Of a stretch of DNA of 64,000 bases, positions 24,725 through 32,840 are shown piece after piece. This DNA comes from Phycisphaerales bacterium (GTDB lineage Bacteria > Planctomycetota > Phycisphaerae > UBA1845 > Fen-1342). A model generated the notes under the pieces. That model worked only from the letters and a program-made list of their open reading frames with translations. It was not told where the DNA came from and searched no databases. The first letter of the stretch is position 1. Each line of letters opens with the position of its first letter. The stretch covers positions 1,612,001-1,676,000 of the forward strand of contig JADJWG010000001.1 of assembly GCA_016716475.1 (NCBI GenBank), read 5' to 3'. The translations under genes were made by a program, and so were the position numbers.

Positions 24725-26035
24725 CTACCAGATCCCCCCCCAGCCCCCCGGCTGCCAGGCCAGCCCCAGCCACAAGCCGATCAACAGCAACACGTACCAT
24801 GCCACCAGGGTGCGCGCTGTTTCCCGTTGTGAACCCTTACGTGGCCAGAGCAACTCCAGCACATAAATTGGCAACACGTAGTAGCGCGGATCGACCAGGT
24901 AGTGCGCCCCGACGTAAGCCGCGCCACAAAGAGCCGCCAGGGCCAGCACGCGCCCGTATGGCGCTCCGCGGGCCGCCACCACCAGTGCCGCCCCGATCAG
25001 TACGACGGCGGCCGAGAATGCCCATCGCATACCACCATCACGAGTCATCGCGGCCAATGGCCAGTTGCGGAGGTAGTAGGTGTCCAGGTTCCAGGGGTGC
25101 GGGTTCGCGAACGCGAGCGCAAGCAGGCCGACCAGGCCCGCGAGAGCCGTGCAACCCGCCGCGCGCAACAACACCGGCTGCCCCGCCACCCGCCAGAGCC
25201 CTGGCAATGCGGCTACCCAACGCGGGAACCACAGCAAGCCCAGCGTCAGAATCAGCACGTAGCCCTGGGCGCGGTTGGGCCGCAGTGCATTCTCGACGCT
25301 ATGGCTCTGTGTGAATCCAACCACCAGCACGTACACCGCGGCGAGCTCGAGTAGGACCATGTACGGCCAGGTCGCCATCACCGCTTGGTGCCAATTCGGG
25401 GGTGGGGGTGACGGGGTGCGCGCAGTACGGCCACCCGTGTCGCCGTGGCCCCATCCGACCGCTGCGCGGGACAATCCCGCCCACGGTGCCAGTTGTTCGA
25501 GTAGCGCCCACCCGAGGAAGAACAATCCCCAGACCATTGTGGATTGCCGCACCAGGCAGGCGACCAGCAATGCGAGTGCCGCCGCCAGATAACGTCCGCG
25601 GACGTGCCAGCCGAATGCCAACAGCACGCCCAGCAGGCACAGGGGTTCCGTGTAGCAAAAGGCGACATAGGGCCATAGCAGTGGGTTGCAGGCGAACAAC
25701 GCGACCCCCAGTGCGTCCCCCTGCGGCCACCGCGCGCGGAGGACCCAATCCACGACAAAAATCGCGGCGACGGCCACGATGAGGTTCGGCAACCGCAAGA
25801 CCCACAGATCGGGACCGAAAACGCGCGCAACACCCGCCACGACCAGGTGATAGGTGGGCGGCATGGGAAGCTTGAGCGCTTCCGTCCAGTCTCCCCTGGC
25901 CAACCCGAGAATAGCGGGCACATGGTAGGTTTCGTCCGCGGTGAGATCCGGCCGCAGGATCAAGCCCACCAGGTACCACGCAACAAACGCCACGGCGCCG
26001 ACGAGTCCGACAATGCGGGCGGCGTCGATACGCAT
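24725..26035 (-). CDS. Polytopic glycosyltransferase-like membrane protein, DIE2/ALG10-like
   Basis: A 436-residue protein with about ten hydrophobic segments. Its motifs resemble eukaryotic ALG10, the alpha-1,2-glucosyltransferase that finishes the dolichol-linked oligosaccharide: DETYHVPAI in the first loop (ALG10 has DEIFHIPQ), PPTYHLV, and LVRQSTMVWGLFF (ALG10 has RQTNIVW). Such enzymes belong to the GT-C fold and use a polyprenyl-phosphate sugar donor, with an acidic residue in the first external loop, here Asp-Glu. The bacterial acceptor is unknown. A general GT-C (PMT-like) enzyme is the alternative. Last gene of a long minus-strand run; it converges on the STAS gene. Confidence 0.7.
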   Translation of the reverse strand: MRIDAARIVGLVGAVAFVAWYLVGLILRPDLTADETYHVPAILGLARGDWTEALKLPMPPTYHLVVAGVARVFGPDLWVLRLPNLIVAVAAIFVVDWVLRARWPQGDALGVALFACNPLLWPYVAFCYTEPLCLLGVLLAFGWHVRGRYLAAALALLVACLVRQSTMVWGLFFLGWALLEQLAPWAGLSRAAVGWGHGDTGGRTARTPSPPPPNWHQAVMATWPYMVLLELAAVYVLVVGFTQSHSVENALRPNRAQGYVLILTLGLLWFPRWVAALPGLWRVAGQPVLLRAAGCTALAGLVGLLALAFANPHPWNLDTYYLRNWPLAAMTRDGGMRWAFSAAVVLIGAALVVAARGAPYGRVLALAALCGAAYVGAHYLVDPRYYVLPIYVLELLWPRKGSQRETARTLVAWYVLLLIGLWLGLAWQPGGWGGIW

Positions 26036-26099
26036 GTCACCTGTCCGTGGCGTGCGGTCCCCGGTGCCGGGGCGCTGGGGTCGGCGTTGCGCGGGGCCG

Positions 26100-27461
26100 C
26101 TACGCGCCGAGGTGTCCGTAGAGCCGCGCGATGGCGTCGGCCCCGCGATCCATGTCCGCGATGACGATGTTCTCGTTGGGCCCGTGCGCGTTGCAATTGG
26201 GCCCGGCGAAACCGAGCATCAGGCAGTCTGCCTTCAGCACCTGCTTGAAGAGCGCCAGGATCGGCAGCGACCCGCCCTCGCGGATCAGTGCCGGCGTGCG
26301 ATCAAACGCCTCCTGCAACGCCTGTCGCGCCGCCGCCATCGGAGGACTGTCAAGTGGGGCCACGTAAGCATCCGCTGCACCGTGGTTGAGAATCTCGAGC
26401 CGAACGGTGTTCGGACAACGGGTGCGAATGGTTTCGTCGAAGATCTGGCTGAGCCGTTCGCCGCTCTGACTGGGCACCAGGCGCATGCTGACCTTCGCCC
26501 CGGCACTGCGCGGAATGATGGTGTTGGCGCCTTCGGCCATAAAGCCGCCATAGATGCCATTCACATCCAGCGTCGGGCGAATCCAGCGACGCTCATTGGT
26601 GCTATAGCCCTGCTCGCCGGCGAGCGCGGGGACGCCGATGTCGGCCGCGTAGCGTTGTTCGTTCAGCGGCAGTTCGGCGAGCTGCCCCCGCTCGGCGGCG
26701 GACAACTCGTCCACCGTGTCGTAGAAGCCCGGAATCGCGACGCGGCCCTGTGCGTCATGCAGGGAGGCGAGCAGGTGTGCGAGTGCATTGGCGGGATTTG
26801 TCAGTGTGCCCCCGAACGAGCCGCTGTGCAGGTCGTGCTTGGGCCCGTGCAGGCGGATTTCCTTGTAGAGCAACCCGCGCGTGCCATAGGTGATCGTCGG
26901 CCAGCCGTCTGCGTACATGCCGGTGTCGGAGATCAGGATATGGTCGCAACGCAGCAGTTCAGCATGTTGTCGCAGGAAGGGTCCAAGGTTGGGCGAGGCG
27001 ATTTCTTCCTCGCCCTCGATCAGAAATTTGAGGTTGATCGGCAGTTTGCCGGTCGTCGCCAGCCACGCGGCCGCGGCCCGCAGGTGTATCAACACCTGCC
27101 CCTTGTCGTCGGAAGAACCTCGGCAAATGAGCAGGCCGTCCTTGATGACCGGCTCGAACGGGGCGGCATTCCAGAGGGACAGGTCGCCTTCGGGCTGAAC
27201 GTCGATGTGGCCATAGACGAGATAAACCGGCTGTCCCGGGTGTTCGCAGCGCTCGGCATAGACGAGGGGGTGGCCGCCCGTCTCGTGCAAGGTGGCCTTG
27301 AGGCCGATGCTCGTGCAGAGATCGCGTGTCCACTCCGCGGCGGCCCGCGTGTCAGCATTGTGCTCGGGCTTGGTGCTGATGCTGGGGATGCGGCACAGGT
27401 CGCGGGCCCATTCGAGATGGGCGGCCTGGTGCTGTTGTAGGTACGTGGTAAGTTGGTTCAC
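26100..27461 (-). CDS. M20-family dipeptidase
   Basis: A 453-residue zinc exopeptidase of the ArgE/DapE/CPG2 clan, closest in style to the CNDP/PepV-like dipeptidases. Metal-site motifs: VYGHIDVQP (His and Asp), GSSDDKGQVL (bridging Asp), LIEGEEEIAS (catalytic and metal Glu) and a C-terminal HGPNENI with the last His. The dimerisation lid between about residues 190 and 320 is present. GTG at 27461 is chosen since AAGGAG lies 7 nt before it; the frame extends upstream but without family similarity. Cytoplasmic, no signal peptide. Acts probably on dipeptides or acyl amino acids; the specificity is open. Confidence 0.93.
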   Translation of the reverse strand: MNQLTTYLQQHQAAHLEWARDLCRIPSISTKPEHNADTRAAAEWTRDLCTSIGLKATLHETGGHPLVYAERCEHPGQPVYLVYGHIDVQPEGDLSLWNAAPFEPVIKDGLLICRGSSDDKGQVLIHLRAAAAWLATTGKLPINLKFLIEGEEEIASPNLGPFLRQHAELLRCDHILISDTGMYADGWPTITYGTRGLLYKEIRLHGPKHDLHSGSFGGTLTNPANALAHLLASLHDAQGRVAIPGFYDTVDELSAAERGQLAELPLNEQRYAADIGVPALAGEQGYSTNERRWIRPTLDVNGIYGGFMAEGANTIIPRSAGAKVSMRLVPSQSGERLSQIFDETIRTRCPNTVRLEILNHGAADAYVAPLDSPPMAAARQALQEAFDRTPALIREGGSLPILALFKQVLKADCLMLGFAGPNCNAHGPNENIVIADMDRGADAIARLYGHLGA

Positions 27462-27616
27462 GGTGACACTCCTTGCAACGGCCGCGGAGCTGCCGGCGAG
27501 CGCCGCCACCGGGAGCAGGGAGCGTACCGCGGAGACCCCGCCGCGTCCAAAAGAATCGAACCGTATCCACACGGGTGGATGGGGGGCCCGAAGAAGGCGT
27601 TCGTGCGGCCTGCGGC

Positions 27617-27958
27617 CTATTGTCGCCCATCCGACAACAGCTCCCACATGGCCCGTGCACAGCGCCACACCCATAGCAGCGCCGCCAGTGCGAGCACGAC
27701 CCACAGGGCCACCCCCAGCACGATCGCGAGGAGTGCTACCCACCCGGAACTGCCCTCCGCCAGCCAGATCGTGACTGGCGGGGCCTTATTCACAACCAGC
27801 CAGAGAAAGAGCATCCCCAGACCCGACAAGATCAGGAACAGCGCAATCGGAAGCAGGTAAAACAGTGCCCCCAGCGTACGCAGTACCAGCGCGAGCGGCC
27901 CCAGGCGCGGACTCACCCAGGTGACTTCTTTAGAAAGATCATGCTGTTCGGTTGCCAT
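27617..27958 (-). CDS. Small membrane protein of unknown function
   Basis: A 113-residue protein with two strong hydrophobic segments (about residues 28-55 and 70-97) and short soluble ends. No motif I recognise. ATG at 27958 has GAGG about 9 nt upstream. It begins 31 bp after the stop of the CBS-domain gene in the same direction and is probably transcribed with the two CNNM-type genes. Confidence 0.65.
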   Translation of the reverse strand: MATEQHDLSKEVTWVSPRLGPLALVLRTLGALFYLLPIALFLILSGLGMLFLWLVVNKAPPVTIWLAEGSSGWVALLAIVLGVALWVVLALAALLWVWRCARAMWELLSDGRQ

Positions 27959-27989
27959 CGCTCTGCGCCTCAGCCCAACCACACGCAGT

Positions 27990-28976
27990 TTACCACGCTT
28001 CCAGTTCGCCGACGACTTCTTCGACCAGGTCCTTGACCGTCAGGATGCCCACCGCCAACCCGCTCCGGTCCACAACCACCGCCATCGTCTGGCGCTGCTG
28101 CTGCAATTCCAGCAGCGCCGCGGACACCGGCAGCGACTCCGCCAAGGTTGCCAGGGGCCTGACGTGCGCGGCGATCGGACGTTCTTCGGTATCGCTCAGC
28201 ACGTCGAAGACCGGTACCACACCGACGATCCGCCGGGGCTGCTGCACCCAGACGGGCAGCCGCGAGAAGTGTGCCATCCGGGCTATCCGCAGAAACTCCG
28301 CCCGCTCAATGTCGCGCGGCACCGTCGCCGCCCGCGGCAGGCGAATCATGACGTCGCTCACGCGCACCCCGGGAAGGTTCAACACGCGCTCGATCAGGTC
28401 GCGCTGGAGCACCGTCAGTCCACCGCGCGCCGCCCCCTCGCGCAGCAGGTGCAGCAACCGCGCCCGCGGCAACAACTCGTGCTCCGGGACGGCCTGGGCC
28501 GGGTCCAGCCAGCGCGCGAGCAGCGTCGTCAGTCCCCGCAGAAACCAGACCAGCCCGGTTATCCGCGCAAGATGCTCTGCTCCCACCAGCAGCACACTCA
28601 GCCGCGCCAACAGCGCGTTGCTTTCACGGCGAAACCAGTCCTTCGGAATCAGGCCACCGAAGACGAGGATCAGCGGGGTGCAAATGGCCGTTGCATACAG
28701 CTCGACCACCGCCGTCGACACCGCGAGGTGCAGCAGCAGGGCCGTCACCGCCGCGGTCGCGAGGTAATCCGCGATGTTTGTCGTGAGCAGCATCGTGATC
28801 ACCACGTCTTCCGGCCGGCGCAGCAGCCGTTCCAGGCGCTGGGCGGCCCGCTCACCGCGCTCTGTTGCCACGCGCAGCCGTACGCGATCGATGCAGTACA
28901 AACCGGTCTCCGAGCCCGACGACAGGGCGCTGAGCAGCAATGCGAATAGCAGCGCCCCCAGGTACAGCAGGATCAT
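27990..28976 (-). CDS. CNNM/HlyC-CorC-type CBS protein, shorter paralogue
   Basis: A 328-residue membrane protein: DUF21/CNNM transmembrane domain (residues 1-170, with the conserved SGSETGLY near the N-terminus) and a pair of CBS domains (about 195-325). Family members transport or sense Mg2+ and Co2+. The DUF21 GSE motif is intact, and the post-helix GGLIPKD takes the place of the common EIxPK. Unlike its neighbour it lacks the C-terminal transporter-associated domain. Its start overlaps the stop of the longer paralogue by 4 nt, so the two are translationally coupled and may form a heteromer. Confidence 0.88.
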   Translation of the reverse strand: MILLYLGALLFALLLSALSSGSETGLYCIDRVRLRVATERGERAAQRLERLLRRPEDVVITMLLTTNIADYLATAAVTALLLHLAVSTAVVELYATAICTPLILVFGGLIPKDWFRRESNALLARLSVLLVGAEHLARITGLVWFLRGLTTLLARWLDPAQAVPEHELLPRARLLHLLREGAARGGLTVLQRDLIERVLNLPGVRVSDVMIRLPRAATVPRDIERAEFLRIARMAHFSRLPVWVQQPRRIVGVVPVFDVLSDTEERPIAAHVRPLATLAESLPVSAALLELQQQRQTMAVVVDRSGLAVGILTVKDLVEEVVGELEAW

Positions 28977-30373
28977 CGCTGCACCTCCCCATCATCTTCC
29001 TGGGAACGGGCCTCGTTCAGCAGCCGCAGTCGCAACCGCTCGATGCGCCGTTGTGCAACCCGGATCACTTCGAGTTCGATGTTGCCGAAGCGGACTCGGT
29101 CTCCCTCTTGCGCCGGTCGGCCGAGCTGTGCCATCACCAGCCCACCGACGGTTGCCACTCGCTCAACCCGCGGCGGCAAGCGAAACGCCTCTACCCAGTA
29201 GTGCACGCTCAGGCCACCGCTGATATCGAAGTCCCCGCTTTCCAGCGGTCGGATGTCCGGCTCTTCGCGGTCCTGTGTGTCGTCGATTTCACCCACGATA
29301 CGTTCGAGCACATCTTCCAGTGTTACCAGCCCGGCCACGCCACCATACTCGTCCACGGCGATGGCGAGTTGCGTGCGGGATTCGCGGAAATGGGCCAGCA
29401 GCCGCTCACAAGTGATCAGTTCCGGCACAAAGCGCACCGGTTGCACCAGTTCCTGCAGTGGCCGGTCCGGTTGCAGAAACAACACCTTGGCGTAGACCAT
29501 GCCGACCACAGCATCCGGCGTGCCGTCATACACGGGGATTTTCTTATAGCGCGTCTCCCGCATCAGCGTGCGGAGCCCCTCGGGAGATTCATTCACATCG
29601 TACATGCGCATCGCGACGCGCGGCACCATCACCTCGCGGACGCGTGTGTGGCCGAGGTCGAGCACGGCGCGCAGGAAACTGTCTTCCAACGGGCGCAGGG
29701 TGCCTCCGCGGCGGCTCAGTTCGAGCAGCGCTTTCAGTTCGGCGCGGGACAGGTCACCGGTCGGCGGTGCGACTTTCTGCCCTCCGCCCAGCACCACCCG
29801 TACGAACGGCTCCGCCAGGGCCACGTCGATGATCTTCCCCACCGGCCCCGCGACGACATCCGCCATTCGCACGACCGTCGCCGAAAGCGGGGCCAGCCGC
29901 TCCGCGAGTTTGACCGCGAGCACCTTGGGTACGACTTCCCCGAAGACCACCACCAGTAGAATGCTCGCAACGCCCGAAACCGGCGTTACCCACGGTCCGG
30001 CCTGCGCGGCCAGCGACTGAAACAACACGAACGAAGTCGCGAACAGCAGCACGTTGACGGCCGTATTGACCACGAGGATCGAGCGCAGCACTTCCTTCGG
30101 CCGCTTCAGGAGGTGGGCCACCAGGCGCCGGAAGGGATTCGCGCTGGCGGCGGCCCGCTCAATCTGCACAGTGGTGAGCGTGAAGAGCACCGTCTCGCTG
30201 CCGGAGAAAATGCCCGAGAGCACGACGAGAACAAGCAGCAGCACCGCGTTGGCTGCGAGGGCTACGGCGCCGAGATCGGCTGCGCCCGGTAAGGGCGCAG
30301 TGCCGAGAACAGGCGCAACACGAGCCGCCTCAACGAGGATTGGCGGCAACAAGTTCACGGTCAGCGCCCACAC
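28973..30373 (-). CDS. CNNM/HlyC-CorC-type CBS transporter, full-length
   Basis: A 466-residue protein with DUF21 domain (about residues 40-220; SGIFSGSETVLFTLT, and FGEVVPKVLA with the conserved Pro-Lys), a CBS pair (about 240-350, DVMVPRVAMRMYDV and VDEYGGVAGLVTLEDVLE) and a C-terminal CorC_HlyC domain (about 370-455). This is the usual order for bacterial Mg2+/Co2+ efflux proteins. The start is weak: GTG at 30373 without visible Shine-Dalgarno, preceding a first hydrophobic stretch that might be signal-like. Paired with the shorter paralogue downstream. Confidence 0.9.
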   Translation of the reverse strand: MWALTVNLLPPILVEAARVAPVLGTAPLPGAADLGAVALAANAVLLLVLVVLSGIFSGSETVLFTLTTVQIERAAASANPFRRLVAHLLKRPKEVLRSILVVNTAVNVLLFATSFVLFQSLAAQAGPWVTPVSGVASILLVVVFGEVVPKVLAVKLAERLAPLSATVVRMADVVAGPVGKIIDVALAEPFVRVVLGGGQKVAPPTGDLSRAELKALLELSRRGGTLRPLEDSFLRAVLDLGHTRVREVMVPRVAMRMYDVNESPEGLRTLMRETRYKKIPVYDGTPDAVVGMVYAKVLFLQPDRPLQELVQPVRFVPELITCERLLAHFRESRTQLAIAVDEYGGVAGLVTLEDVLERIVGEIDDTQDREEPDIRPLESGDFDISGGLSVHYWVEAFRLPPRVERVATVGGLVMAQLGRPAQEGDRVRFGNIELEVIRVAQRRIERLRLRLLNEARSQEDDGEVQR

Positions 30374-30400
30374 GCCGGCAGTGTATCCGCCGCGGACGGG

Positions 30401-31129
30401 TCAATCACGGGCCGAAGAATCGGCCACCGGTGGTTCGGTCGCGTCCGATTCCAATGGGCGGCTCCGGTGCTCACGCACGTGCAACCACAGGTCGAGCACG
30501 ATTTTGAGCAGGACCAGGATGACCACCAGCGGGACCGGCGAATCGAGCAGCAGCACCGGCACCGCCCCGGCCAGAATGACGACATGCAGCAGGATGATAC
30601 GCTTGTAGGGCTGGCCCATTGCTTCGGAGGCAGACAGTCGCAGGTACTCGCCCCGGCCGATGTAATTCTGCGCGAATGAAACCCCGTGGCTGATGATCAG
30701 CCCGAGTAACAACCAGGCCATGCCCGGCGGCATGCGCTCCCAGAGTGTCAGGACCACACCAATGAGAAGCTGCACGAAGATGAGTGGTCCCGGCCACGGG
30801 ACCGGCGGAAATAAAGTGTCGTGGGGACCAGCAGCCCCGCCGAACTGAGTGAGAATCAGCAGGAACACTCCATGTCCAGCGCAGAAACCGCCAAAGTGCA
30901 GACAAAAGAACGGTACCAGAAACAGCTTGCCCAGGTGTGTTTCCGGCGGCTGGACCGGGGCGCCGATCATCTTGAGCACGGTATAGGCGCCGATGATGAC
31001 GTTCTCAGCCCAGTACAAAATCACGATCGCGGCGGCATCCCACCCCAGGAACAGGACGCCTCCGAGCGGCAGGAGGTTCACCCCGAGCAGTACGAGCGTC
31101 GCGCGGGAGAAGTCACGCGGCAACAGCAT
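30401..31129 (-). CDS. DUF6498-type integral membrane protein
   Basis: A 242-residue protein with about six membrane segments. The stretch WDAAAIVILYWAENVIIG and the following FCLHFGGFCAGHGVF match the pattern I know from DUF6498 membrane proteins, with conserved Trp-Glu-Asn and His residues placed in or near helices. The role is unknown. ATG at 31129 is supported by GGAGG at 7 nt. It lies 28 bp upstream of the CNNM gene and 90 bp downstream of hflX, all in one direction. Confidence 0.75.
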   Translation of the reverse strand: MLLPRDFSRATLVLLGVNLLPLGGVLFLGWDAAAIVILYWAENVIIGAYTVLKMIGAPVQPPETHLGKLFLVPFFCLHFGGFCAGHGVFLLILTQFGGAAGPHDTLFPPVPWPGPLIFVQLLIGVVLTLWERMPPGMAWLLLGLIISHGVSFAQNYIGRGEYLRLSASEAMGQPYKRIILLHVVILAGAVPVLLLDSPVPLVVILVLLKIVLDLWLHVREHRSRPLESDATEPPVADSSARD

Positions 31130-31219
31130 GGCGAACCCTCCGTGGTCAATCTCTGGCGACCTGGCCGGGGCTGGCTCGTGTCGGCCATCCAAACGGCGTC
31201 CGCAGCAGAGGCCCCGGTA

Positions 31220-32575
31220 TTATCCCAAATGCTGAACGTCTGCCGCGATGCTGTGCAGGTGATTCAGCGCGCGGGGGGCGATGCGCACGTCGAGGATGGT
31301 TCTGCCATCTTCGTATGCGCGTGTGTCGATCTCGGCGAACCGTTCCAGGAAGTTCAAAGCCCGGCCATCGCCCGAGGGCACCGACAGCCGTACCGCGCGC
31401 TGCTCCCCGCGCACCCGCGCGTCGACCGCACTGCCCAGTTCAACCAGTCCCGTGCGTGTGAGCGCCGACACCGGCAGTGCCTTCGGAAACTGGTTGCGCA
31501 ACACGGTCAGGGCCACCTCGTCCTCGACCGCGTCCGCCTTGTTCAGAACCATCAGCGTGGGTACGTGGGCCGCGCCGAGCTCCGCGAGCACGCTCTCCAC
31601 GGCGCCGATCTGCTCGGCGGCATCGGGGCTGGCCGCATCGACAACGTGCAGCAACAGGTCTGCGTGGATGGCCTCTTCCAGTGTGGCACGAAAGGACGCC
31701 ACCAGGTGATGCGGCAGATCGCGGATGAAACCGACCGTATCCGACAGCAACACGTAGCGGCCATTCCCCAGTTCCCAGCGGCGAGTCAACGTATCGAGCG
31801 TGGCAAACAGCCGGTCCTCGGTGTACGCGCCGGCTCCGGTAAGCGCGTTCATCAGCGTGCTTTTGCCGGCGTTCGTATAGCCCACCAGCGAGACGGTGAA
31901 AAAGTCTTCCCGCGCCCGGACCTCCCGCACCTTGCGCTGATCGATCGCCTGGATCTGCCGCCGGAGAAATGCGACACGCTTGTCGACCAGCCGACGATCG
32001 ATCTCGATCTGGCTCTCGCCCGGGCCACGGGTGCCGATGCCGCCCACCACACCGACGCCTGTGCCGCCACCCGCGCCCGCGATGCGTTCAAGGTGTGTCC
32101 ACATGCCGCGCAGCCGCGGAGCGGTGTATTCGAGCTGGGCCAGTTCAACTTGCAAGCGTGCCTCGTGCGTCCGGGCCCGGCTGGCGAAGATGTCGAGGAT
32201 CACTTCGCTGCGGTCCAGCACCTTCCGGCCGGTCACCTTCTCGATTTCGCGGATCTGGGACGGGCTGAGATCATTGTCGAAGACGACGACTTCGGCCTCG
32301 TAGGCCTCCGCTCGCTGGCGAATCTCTTCCAGCTTGCCCTTGCCGACACAGGTCGCCGGGTGAAACGCCTGCCGGCGCTGCACGCATCGGCCGACGACTA
32401 CCGCGCCAGCCGACTCCACCAATTCCGCCAGCTCCGCTAGGGGATCGGCGATGATGGGTTCCCGGTCGAGCAACACTTTGACGAGCAGGGCGTTCTCGCG
32501 ACGAACGGAGAGTTTTTCGCGTGGCGTAGCGGACAAGTCAGCTCCGAAATTGGCGACCGTTGGGTTCACAGCCAT
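31220..32575 (-). CDS. hflX: Ribosome-associated GTPase HflX
   Basis: Splits stalled ribosomes under stress. The 451-residue product has the HflX N-terminal domain (VGKGKLEEIRQRAEA, VVVFDNDLSPSQIREIE), the coiled Gly-rich linker GIGTRGPGESQIEIDRR, and the GTPase domain with G1 GYTNAGKSTLMN, G3 LSDTVGFIRDLP and G4 VLNKADAV. The C-terminal domain is present. The start is uncertain: ATG 32575 and ATG 32599 are both possible and neither has a clear ribosome binding site. Divergent from purL. Confidence 0.94.
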   Translation of the reverse strand: MAVNPTVANFGADLSATPREKLSVRRENALLVKVLLDREPIIADPLAELAELVESAGAVVVGRCVQRRQAFHPATCVGKGKLEEIRQRAEAYEAEVVVFDNDLSPSQIREIEKVTGRKVLDRSEVILDIFASRARTHEARLQVELAQLEYTAPRLRGMWTHLERIAGAGGGTGVGVVGGIGTRGPGESQIEIDRRLVDKRVAFLRRQIQAIDQRKVREVRAREDFFTVSLVGYTNAGKSTLMNALTGAGAYTEDRLFATLDTLTRRWELGNGRYVLLSDTVGFIRDLPHHLVASFRATLEEAIHADLLLHVVDAASPDAAEQIGAVESVLAELGAAHVPTLMVLNKADAVEDEVALTVLRNQFPKALPVSALTRTGLVELGSAVDARVRGEQRAVRLSVPSGDGRALNFLERFAEIDTRAYEDGRTILDVRIAPRALNHLHSIAADVQHLG

Positions 32576-32840
32576 CGACCACGCGACGGCCGGACACATG
32601 GGGACACCCGGCCCGCGACGTTCGCAGCCCAGGCAGAATCATCAACTCAGCCATAGGTAGTGTATCATGGCTGGGGGCGGTTCCAGCGTGAAATCCACTC
32701 CGGGGGAATGTGGCCGTGACAGAGATTCCGGCCTTTCGCCTGTCCCGAATCGCCCCCCCTTTTCCGCTATCATGCCCGGCGGAGTGGCGTTTCGGGGGCG
32801 TGCGAACGGTGTGCGGCAGGCGAGGAGGTTGGCGGCCCCC

